Shown in pieces: positions 32,458-37,825 of a stretch of 37,825 nucleotides of DNA (position 1 is the stretch's first letter; each line of letters begins with the position of its first letter). A program made the position numbers and the translations under genes. Source of the stretch: a virus; the IMG/VR virus record IMGVR_UViG_3300015371_000100, positions 1 through 37,825 of that record; one strand, 5' to 3'. The notes under the pieces were generated by a model. That model saw only the letters and a list, made by a program, of their open reading frames with translations. It was not told where the DNA came from and searched no databases.

Positions 32458-32816
32458 GCGACCGGCACCGCGCTCGTCCCGACCCACCACTGATCCACGC
32501 GGCCCGACAGTGAGCGCAGCCACGCAGGGTGCGCGTGGTGCATCGCCGCGAACAGGAGCCACGGCATCGCGTCGGGCGGCTCATCGAGCACGAAGCAGTG
32601 CTCCATGCGGTCACACGTCAGCATCTTCGACGTGAGACCCACGTCCTCGCGGCGCGGCGTCGCGAGCGGGGTGGCCCACCAGACCGCAGGTGCGTCCGCG
32701 AGGCCGGTGTCGTAGCCGAGCGCGTCGAGCGCAGCCCACGCCACCAGCGGCTTCACGACCCCCGACGCGGCGATCCCCGCCGCGCCGTGGCTGCACGTGA
32801 AGTGGTACAGCCTCAC
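32454..32816 (-). CDS. Putative ADP-ribosyltransferase-like (ART fold) protein
   Basis: 120 residues from GTG 32816 (GTGA overlap). It begins RLYHFTCSHGAAGIAASGVV and continues VWWATPLATPRREDVGLTSK, CDRMEHCFVLDEPP and a helical region. The opening Y-H-F-T followed by a helix and GxxxP, then a W-x-T strand, resembles ART or KptA/RES-type NAD-binding domains; H5 would be the NAD histidine. I recall related small phage proteins without assigned function. If active it might modify a host protein, nucleic acid or defence factor. Weak fold-level call. Confidence 0.4.
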   Translation of the reverse strand: MRLYHFTCSHGAAGIAASGVVKPLVAWAALDALGYDTGLADAPAVWWATPLATPRREDVGLTSKMLTCDRMEHCFVLDEPPDAMPWLLFAAMHHAHPAWLRSLSGRVDQWWVGTSAVPVA

Positions 32817-33808
32817 TCGTCCAGCCCGATCTCGTTCAGCACGCGGCACACGCGGTCGACGTAGGTGTCGCGCTTGCGGCTGATCGTGGTCATGAGTTCC
32901 TGCATGTGCAGGCGTGGCACCTCGGCCGTGATCCACGACGTGATGAGGTCGCGCAGCGTGCGCCAGTCCCCGCACTCCCACTGCCAGCCGGGGTGCTGCT
33001 CGCCGGTCAGTTGCAGCGCGCGCTCGTTCAGCGCGTCGACGCGGGGGTGGATCAGGAAGCCGCCACGCCCCCACGTTTCGGGGACGCGGTCGGACCAGTA
33101 GCGGAAGTCGGGCGCGGTGAGGCAGGAGTCCCCGACCCACACGGGCACGCTGCGGTACCAGCGGTTGAGGTCCTCACCGTTGACGCGCGGCGTGGACGTG
33201 CCCCCGAGATGCACGAAGCGGTCCCCGTACCAGTCGCGCAGGTGCGCGAGCAGTTCACCGCGGTGCGGCCACTCGACGTGGTAGCGGTCCGACCCGGCGA
33301 AGCCGACGAGGTACTGGCTCGGCATGGGCGTCGCGTCGTAGCACCAGCGCGCGCCGACACCGGGCGGGAGCCAGTGGTGGTTCACGCCGTCGCGTTTCCA
33401 CAGGTGGTCGTGGCTGCCGTCCGGGGTGAACACGTGCGCGACGCGGAACATCGGGTGCTGTGCGGGGAGGTGCCGACGCTGCACACCACCGCGCTTCGCC
33501 GCGCCGATGCCGTAGAACAGGTCGAGGTGCATCGACGCGGTCGGGATGCCGCGCTGCGCGCACAGGTTCCAGAGCCGCACTGTCGCGTCGGTGTCGGGGT
33601 ACTGCCCCTGCGTCATCGTGTGCAGCACCAGGTCCGCGGCGACCGCGCGGTCCGCGACGAGGGCGCGTCCACGCTCGGTGTCGAGCGCGGTCATGAAGTC
33701 GGCTTCCTGGTGCGCGTCGACGTCCCAGCCGAGGGACTCAAACGCGAGGCGGATCTCGTTCTCGGTCGAGTACGGCGCAGCAAAGTTGCCGATGTAGTAC
33801 GCACGCAT
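32813..33808 (-). CDS. Glycosyltransferase, GT-B type (CgeB-like)
   Basis: 331 residues from ATG 33808, with AGGAG 7 nt upstream. First gene of the leftward operon. It starts MRAYYIGNFAAPYSTENEIR and has AADLVLHTMTQGQYPDTDAT, RGIPTASMHLDLFYGIGAAK, a VGFAGSDRYHVEWPHRGELL segment opening the second Rossmann domain, and VWVGDSCLTAPDFRYWSDRV with PETWGRGGFLIHPRVD. The final R-x-x-E-x-x-x-x-G-G-F-L-like pattern is the nucleotide-sugar site of CgeB/GT1-type enzymes. Substrate unknown. Confidence 0.68.
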   Translation of the reverse strand: MRAYYIGNFAAPYSTENEIRLAFESLGWDVDAHQEADFMTALDTERGRALVADRAVAADLVLHTMTQGQYPDTDATVRLWNLCAQRGIPTASMHLDLFYGIGAAKRGGVQRRHLPAQHPMFRVAHVFTPDGSHDHLWKRDGVNHHWLPPGVGARWCYDATPMPSQYLVGFAGSDRYHVEWPHRGELLAHLRDWYGDRFVHLGGTSTPRVNGEDLNRWYRSVPVWVGDSCLTAPDFRYWSDRVPETWGRGGFLIHPRVDALNERALQLTGEQHPGWQWECGDWRTLRDLITSWITAEVPRLHMQELMTTISRKRDTYVDRVCRVLNEIGLDE

Positions 33809-33835
33809 CGGAGGCTCCTGGTGTGGACGAGCCGC

Positions 33836-33841
33836 AGTATA
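33836..33841 (-). promoter_or_regulatory. Promoter -10 box TATACT for the leftward operon
   Basis: Read on the minus strand, TATACT (33841 down to 33836) lies about 28 nt upstream of the ATG at 33808, in the only long intergenic gap (33809-33872) of the minus strand half. It is the best -10 match in the window and notably AT-rich for this genome. No clear -35 is visible; the palindrome occupies that space, so activation or repression through it is plausible. Confidence 0.55.
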
Positions 33842-33842
33842 C

Positions 33843-33858
33843 GACGCCCGTGGGCGTC
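33843..33858. promoter_or_regulatory. Perfect palindrome next to the -10 box (operator or terminator)
   Basis: GACGCCC GT GGGCGTC (33843-33849 and 33852-33858) is a perfect 7-bp inverted repeat with a 2-nt centre, starting one base from the TATACT box. It could be an operator for a dimeric regulator, or a short hairpin ending transcription from the packaging genes, whose last stop is at 33873. Confidence 0.45.
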
Positions 33859-33872
33859 ATGGCGGGATGCGG

Positions 33873-34136
33873 TCAGCCGCCCCCGCAGCCGCAGTCCATC
33901 TTCTCGATGAGCCACGCCTCGCCCGTGTCGCTGACGAGGTCGGCCACCTTCCCGTTCACGTTCCCGGTGATGCCCGTCGCCTCGGCCGCGAGCAGCCCGT
34001 TGGCATGGAACACCTGCACCTTGGCGGTGGAGAACACGACACGCACCCTGCGGTCCCGCACCGGGGACGCGTTGCGCCCGTTCGGCCAGCGCGTCACCTT
34101 CGCCTTCGCCCACACCAGGTCGGTCGGCAACGTCAT
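33873..34136 (-). CDS. Small protein with CGC-ended C-terminus
   Basis: 87 residues from ATG 34136 (ATGA overlap with the JAMM gene). It starts MTLPTDLVWAKAKVTRWPNG, has strands RRVRVVFSTAKVQVFHANGL and ends DTGEAWLIEKMDCGCGGG. The terminal CGC could bind metal. I recall similar small proteins near virion genes in actinophages. Function unknown; pairing with a peptidase gene may be meaningful. Confidence 0.6.
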   Translation of the reverse strand: MTLPTDLVWAKAKVTRWPNGRNASPVRDRRVRVVFSTAKVQVFHANGLLAAEATGITGNVNGKVADLVSDTGEAWLIEKMDCGCGGG

Positions 34137-34552
34137 GGGTCCAACGCTACCGACAGTTCCAGGATGCGCGCGGGAGCCAGGATGCGGTAGGCGTGCACCG
34201 CTTCGTGGCGGCCGACGAGCAGATGCACGAACGCGGGGCCGAGGTGCGCGTTGTCCGCGCAGTCCTGCACCGACAGATGGTCGGGACCATCGGGATGCGA
34301 GTGGAAGCCCCCGAAGATCGCGAGGCCGAGCCGCAGCGCGCGGTGGATGGTCTCGATGGTGTCGTCGCGTGCGATGGCGAAGTAGTGCTCGGGGTCCGCG
34401 GCCACGTTGGGGACCGCGACCACGAACAGCACGCGGCGGTCCAGTTCGGTGCCGAGGAGGTAGCCGCACGCCTCCGCGGGCTGGGCGGCGCGGCACGCGT
34501 CAAGGACGGCGTCCATCGCCCGGTGCGAGAGCGTGAGCGTGAGCGGGTTCAT
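34133..34552 (-). CDS. JAMM/MPN-type metallopeptidase
   Basis: 139 residues from ATG 34552 (ATGA overlap with terminase). All JAMM zinc residues are present: E27 in AEACGYLLG, H84-S-H86-P in GFHSHPDGP, then S94 and D97 (H-x-H-x7-S-x2-D). Length is right for a stand-alone MPN domain. Such enzymes remove ubiquitin-like tags or cleave proteins. In lambda-type phages a related domain is part of tail protein K, but here the gene follows terminase. Target unknown; the catalytic set looks intact. Confidence 0.78.
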   Translation of the reverse strand: MNPLTLTLSHRAMDAVLDACRAAQPAEACGYLLGTELDRRVLFVVAVPNVAADPEHYFAIARDDTIETIHRALRLGLAIFGGFHSHPDGPDHLSVQDCADNAHLGPAFVHLLVGRHEAVHAYRILAPARILELSVALDP

Positions 34553-35919
34553 GTCGGGGTCACCACCTTCCGCCCCGCCGCCGTCGAGCCAGTGATGTCG
34601 GGGCGCACACGCACGCGGGCGAAGCCACCGGAGCAGCCGTCCACCTGGTCGTCGTGCGCGCCGGAGTGCTGCGGGTCCTCGGAGAACGCCTCCATCTCGT
34701 CGAACAGGGTCTCGACCCAGGGGCCGCGCACGAACTGCACGCGGTGCTTCTCCATCGCCGCGGCGAGCGGGCGTGCCCGCAGCCCCTTCGATCCCTTCAC
34801 AGGGTCGCCCCGCATGGTGATCCCCTCAGGACACACGTTGCGCTTGTAGTGGTCCACCAGCGCCTTCCCGGCACCGGGGACCTGCTCGACCCACTGCGTG
34901 CACCTGGAGCCGTCTGAGCGGGCTGTCTCGGCCACGATCTTCTCGGTGGTGCCGGGCGTCTGGCGGAACCGCACCAGGTGCTCCACGCAGTACACGCCGG
35001 AGCGCCGGCGAGAGATCCGTGCGCCCGCGGTGTAGTCGGGATCGGGGTTCGCCTCGGACGGCTCCGCGGCCGCGAGGTCCCAGTAGCGCACGCGCGCCAG
35101 CACGTCGGTCGGCACCGCGTCGAGGAAGTCGGTCGGCTCCAGCCACACGCGCGGCTGGAACATCTCGCCGGGGTCGGCCGCGTCCCAGTCGCCGTACAGG
35201 ATGCGCCGCCAGTGCGTGGGGTGCAGTTCCTGGAGGGTCTCGACGTACTCGGCCGCGTCGAGGTACGGGTTGTCGTCCAGCAACGCCTTGATGAACACGG
35301 CGCGCCCGAGGCGTGTCACCGGGTCCACGAACCGCGCCTTGACCCACGCGTGCCCGCGGCCACCGGGGTTCGACCCCGAGCGCATGCGGATCGGGACGGG
35401 CAGCCCCTCGACACGACGCAGGCGTGAGAACAGGAAGCGGTAGTCGGACTCCTCCCAGGAGGTCAACTCGTCCACGCCGATGTACTGGAACTCCGAGGTC
35501 TCGTACTTCCGCACGTCGTCGTAGTTGGCACCCACGAAGCCGAAGGTGAGCGTGGCTCCGCTCGGGAACGTCCAGCGCTTCTGGCCCTCATGCCACCGCG
35601 CGTCGGTGCCGTCGAGCCAGGAGTGGCTCAGCGGGATCAGCGAGCCGGGCAGCGCCAACTGCTTGTAGTTCCGCCGCAGCAGCAGCGCGGCGTACCCAGG
35701 CACGTCGACGTACTGGAGCGCGCCCATGAGCAGCGCGGTCGTCTTGCCCGGACCTGCCGCCCCGCCGTAGAACGCCTCACGCTCGTTGAGCAGCAGGAAC
35801 GCCGCCTGTTTAGGCGTCGGGACCAGCGGGATGTACTTCGTCAGCCTCGGGATCGTCGCCGTCGCCAGTGCTGCCCGTCGCCCCTCGCTCACCGTTGGGA
35901 GAAACGACGACGAGTTCAC
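34549..35919 (-). CDS. terL: Terminase large subunit
   Basis: 456 residues from GTG 35919, with GGAGG 6 nt upstream. This start overlaps the terminase small subunit by 110 nt but is well supported. The ATPase has Walker A GGAAGPGKTT (52-61), Walker B YIGVDE (146-151), and the coupling segment SGSNPGGRGH. The nuclease has D281 in RYWDLAAAEPS, and HDDQVD (422-427) near the C-terminus. It cuts and translocates phage DNA into the prohead. Read on the strand opposite the capsid genes. Confidence 0.9.
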   Translation of the reverse strand: MNSSSFLPTVSEGRRAALATATIPRLTKYIPLVPTPKQAAFLLLNEREAFYGGAAGPGKTTALLMGALQYVDVPGYAALLLRRNYKQLALPGSLIPLSHSWLDGTDARWHEGQKRWTFPSGATLTFGFVGANYDDVRKYETSEFQYIGVDELTSWEESDYRFLFSRLRRVEGLPVPIRMRSGSNPGGRGHAWVKARFVDPVTRLGRAVFIKALLDDNPYLDAAEYVETLQELHPTHWRRILYGDWDAADPGEMFQPRVWLEPTDFLDAVPTDVLARVRYWDLAAAEPSEANPDPDYTAGARISRRRSGVYCVEHLVRFRQTPGTTEKIVAETARSDGSRCTQWVEQVPGAGKALVDHYKRNVCPEGITMRGDPVKGSKGLRARPLAAAMEKHRVQFVRGPWVETLFDEMEAFSEDPQHSGAHDDQVDGCSGGFARVRVRPDITGSTAAGRKVVTPT

Positions 35920-36658
35920 CTACGACCTCCGCGTCCACCACGTCTGCATCCGCCATGATGCGCAGGATCTCGGCCGTGCGCGCGTCACGCGTCGCGGGGT
36001 CGAGGCGCTGCAACTCCTCGGTGACGGTGTGCTCCAGTTCGATGGCACCACCACCGAGGCCCGAGTGCTCATGGCGTGACACCTGCGCGAACTGCTCGGG
36101 GAAGCGACGCTCGAGAAGCCACGCGCTCGCCTGCCACGCGCGGTCACGCCGCCGCTTCGTCGTGGTCGTGGTCTCCAGCACGCGGCCGTCTGCGTCCTGG
36201 CGGGTGACGGTGGTGGTCTCCTCCACCGTGTAGCCCGTGCCCGCCTCCTGGATCAGCCCCACGTTCCGGGCGATGTTGAAGCCCTGCGCGCGTTCGATGG
36301 CGCGGAACAGTCGGTAGTACGGGCGCAGCCGCTCGTCCACGTACGCCTCGATGGCGAGGTCGCGCGCGCTCGGCACCGCGAGATCCTGCTGACCCTGCTC
36401 GTTGACGCGCCGCTCGTCATCGAGCAGTTCGATGGCGTCGCGGGTCTCCTCGTCCAGGCCGGCGAGCACCTCCTCGACCTCGCGGTAGGCGTGCTCGCCC
36501 CACAACTTCCAGTCGAAGATCGTGCGGTAGCCCACGTTGGCGTACGCGGCGGCGTCCTTCCAGGTGAGGCCCGCGCTCACCGCGTCGATGACGCGCTTGT
36601 GCGTGGTCGGGTTCAGCAGCGTCGGCTTGCCGCGCGGGCGCAGCACGGGGGTCGTCAT
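35810..36658 (-). CDS. terS: Terminase small subunit
   Basis: 282 residues from ATG 36658 (ATGA overlap). The N-terminus has a helix-turn-helix: KRVIDAVSAGLTWKDAAAYA followed by NVGYRTIFDWKLWGEHAY (about 21-58). A long helical acidic region follows, then VEETTTVTRQDADGR and WLLERRFPEQFAQ, a segment often seen in phage small terminases. The C-terminus is acidic and disordered. Directly upstream of the large subunit, it would recognise the packaging site. Confidence 0.8.
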   Translation of the reverse strand: MTTPVLRPRGKPTLLNPTTHKRVIDAVSAGLTWKDAAAYANVGYRTIFDWKLWGEHAYREVEEVLAGLDEETRDAIELLDDERRVNEQGQQDLAVPSARDLAIEAYVDERLRPYYRLFRAIERAQGFNIARNVGLIQEAGTGYTVEETTTVTRQDADGRVLETTTTTKRRRDRAWQASAWLLERRFPEQFAQVSRHEHSGLGGGAIELEHTVTEELQRLDPATRDARTAEILRIMADADVVDAEVVGELVVVSPNGERGATGSTGDGDDPEADEVHPAGPDA

Positions 36659-36873
36659 CGTGCGTAGCGCGCGAGTGCCTTGGCGACCTGGCCCTTGTGG
36701 ACCCCGGCCCGGTCAGCGAGTTGCTCATGCGACGCGCCCGCGGCGACGCCCTTGGCCCACACCTCACCGCGCTCCGCGGCGAGGTCGTGCGCGATGCGGC
36801 GGTGTCGCTCGATGCGGCGCGTGAGGCGTTCACCGCGTCGCGCCAGTTCAGTGATCTCAGGAGAGAACCGCAT
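36655..36873 (-). CDS. Small helix-turn-helix protein
   Basis: 72 residues from ATG 36873, with a weak ribosome site. It is very basic and helical: TELARRGERLTRRIERHRRI, then GASHEQLADRAGVHKGQVAK, a typical helix-turn-helix near the C-terminus. It overlaps the small terminase by ATGA. It could regulate packaging genes or assist packaging-site recognition. Family not recognised beyond the fold. Confidence 0.6.
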   Translation of the reverse strand: MRFSPEITELARRGERLTRRIERHRRIAHDLAAERGEVWAKGVAAGASHEQLADRAGVHKGQVAKALARYAR

Positions 36874-36883
36874 GGACGAGAAC

Positions 36884-37192
36884 CTACTGCTCGGGGACGC
36901 CTCGGGGCGTCATGCGCGTCCACACCGTCGTCGGTGCAGGTTCCCACGACGGGATGAGCAGCCCCTCCTCCGCAGCCCACGCGGGTCGCCGGTGGATCGC
37001 GAGCGGCCCGAGGACGTGGCACCACGCGCACACGCACACCAGGTTCTCGTACGTGTCGGGACCACCACGCCCCTTGCTCTTGCGGTGGTGCGGGTGCAGG
37101 TCGCGCGTGATCCAGCAGCCGTGCAGTTCCACCTCGCAGCGGAACATCGCACGCCGGAACACCGCGGCGCGCAGGTCGTCAGGGACCGGCAC
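36884..37192 (-). CDS. HNH endonuclease
   Basis: 102 residues from GTG 37192, with GGAG about 8 nt upstream. HPHHR (33-37) gives the first His pair, N50 the Asn, and CAWCH (55-59) with H67 the zinc and final His, a complete HNH core. A further Cys pair (C19, C26) precedes it. HNH proteins beside terminase genes often take part in DNA cutting during packaging, as in HK97. It overlaps its upstream neighbour by 14 nt. Confidence 0.82.
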   Translation of the reverse strand: MPVPDDLRAAVFRRAMFRCEVELHGCWITRDLHPHHRKSKGRGGPDTYENLVCVCAWCHVLGPLAIHRRPAWAAEEGLLIPSWEPAPTTVWTRMTPRGVPEQ

Positions 37193-37478
37193 GGCTCAGG
37201 CTCCACTTCGTGTCGCAGCGGTTGTCCATGAGCGGGTCGGGACCCTCCCACCAACGCGGCTTGAACCCGAAGTCCTCGTAGTACACGCGGACGGCAGTGC
37301 CTGTGCCGTCGACCGCACGGTGCGTCAGTTCGCGCCGCACCTCGATGGGCACCCACACGACGCCGCCTGCGTCGAGGATCGCGGAGCACAGCAGCCGCGC
37401 CAGTTCGTCCCCGAGAATCCACCAGGAGAACTCGCCATCACGGAACGGCCCCGACTGCCACGCCTCCAGGTCCTTCAC
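37179..37478 (-). CDS. Conserved-looking phage protein, function unknown
   Basis: 99 residues from GTG 37478 (GTGA overlap). It reads KDLEAWQSGPFRDGEFSWWI, then LGDELARLLCSAILDAGGVV, VWVPIEVRRELTHRAV and YYEDFGFKPRWWEGPDPL. Rich in aromatics, probably an alpha/beta fold. The FSWW(I/V)L string also appears in the open frame upstream of the GT4-like gene. No family recognised. Confidence 0.6.
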   Translation of the reverse strand: MKDLEAWQSGPFRDGEFSWWILGDELARLLCSAILDAGGVVWVPIEVRRELTHRAVDGTGTAVRVYYEDFGFKPRWWEGPDPLMDNRCDTKWSLSRAGP

Positions 37479-37825
37479 AGCAGTTGCCCCTCAGGCGCGC
37501 CGCACTCGGCCCGGTGGCGCTCGATGTCGGCACTCAGGCACTGGAGCGCGTGCTCGCCCTGCCGCACCCCGCACGCCGCGCACGGTGTGAACTTCTCGTG
37601 CAGGCGCTTCAACTGCTCGCGCTGTGCTCCCGTCAGCCCGACCCTGCGGCCCTCAGACGGCTCGTAGGACCGTTCCACGTGGAACGTGAGGGTCGGCACC
37701 TCAGGCGGGTTCGGGTTCAGCGCACTGAATGACGCTCGTTCCTTGTCCACCTTGAGCGCGAGGTCGAGCATGGCTCGCTGCTCGTCCCCCGTGCGGTCCT
37801 CGGTGAGGCAGGCAACGAGCAGCAC
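37475..37825 (-). CDS. Zinc-binding-type protein at the window edge, possibly incomplete
   Basis: The frame is open to the window end; the last three bases form a GTG, so it may start there or continue outside. 116 residues are visible. The middle holds VPTLTFHVERSYEPSEGRRV then LTGAQREQLKRLHEKF, followed by TPCAACGVRQGEHALQCLSA and a final HRAEC, a CxxC-x(n)-C-x(n)-C arrangement that suggests a zinc site. It is the first visible gene of the packaging operon. Function unknown. Confidence 0.55.
   Translation of the reverse strand: MLLVACLTEDRTGDEQRAMLDLALKVDKERASFSALNPNPPEVPTLTFHVERSYEPSEGRRVGLTGAQREQLKRLHEKFTPCAACGVRQGEHALQCLSADIERHRAECGAPEGQLL

Noticed and set aside
33043-33110. Host-like metabolic genes in the minus strand operon
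   Set aside because: All larger products fit glycosyltransferase, methyltransferase or oxygenase families; no central metabolism or sugar-nucleotide synthesis genes were seen.
1-37825. Lysogeny genes (integrase, repressor, excisionase)
   Set aside because: None recognised. The only HTH proteins are the small terminase and the 72-residue protein beside it.

Overview
The window is a GC-rich segment of a tailed phage (siphovirus type) that most likely infects a high-GC Gram-positive (actinobacterial) host. The evidence is the very high GC content, frequent GTG starts, gene junctions made almost entirely of 4-nt ATGA/GTGA overlaps, and virion proteins of actinophage type (capsid maturation protease, head-to-tail adaptor, tape measure, GH25 lysin). 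I see no ribosomal, metabolic or replication genes, and no integrase or repressor.

Plus strand, 1-26947: virion assembly and lysis. The order is the end of an upstream gene (probably portal), capsid maturation protease, a small coiled-coil protein, a non-coding gap (2162-2623) with a tRNA-like element, hairpins and promoter-like boxes, major capsid protein, a second HK97-like coat-type protein, and a probable tail-tube protein. Next come three small proteins and a block of four large surface or fibre-like proteins (7245-14710). The head-tail connectors follow, then tail assembly chaperones with a probable -1 frameshift, tape measure, distal tail proteins, four small membrane proteins and a GH25 endolysin. 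The fibre-like block is unusual because it lies between head and connector genes rather than after the tape measure. Three of its proteins share a degenerate ~20-residue Ala/Thr-rich repeat (consensus close to AGLATAxATAYDATV).

Minus strand, 33808-26944: a 16-gene unit read leftwards and convergent with the lysis genes. It encodes four candidate glycosyltransferases, an FkbM-type methyltransferase, a 2-oxoglutarate/Fe(II) oxygenase-like protein, a DUF1360-type membrane protein, a putative ADP-ribosyltransferase-like protein, a PD-(D/E)XK-like protein and several very small proteins. Thirteen of its 15 junctions are exact 4-nt overlaps. A TATACT box and a perfect 7-bp palindrome precede it.

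Minus strand, 37825-33873: the packaging module. It runs from a zinc-binding-type protein at the window edge through a hypothetical protein, HNH endonuclease, small HTH protein, terminase small and large subunits, a JAMM/MPN peptidase and a small CGC-ended protein. The terminase is thus on the opposite strand from the protease and capsid genes, about 34 kb away within this window.

The most interesting combination is an Ala/Thr-rich repeat fibre family on one strand and a large sugar-transfer and methylation operon on the other. This suggests, but does not prove, a dedicated system for decorating the virion surface with glycans.
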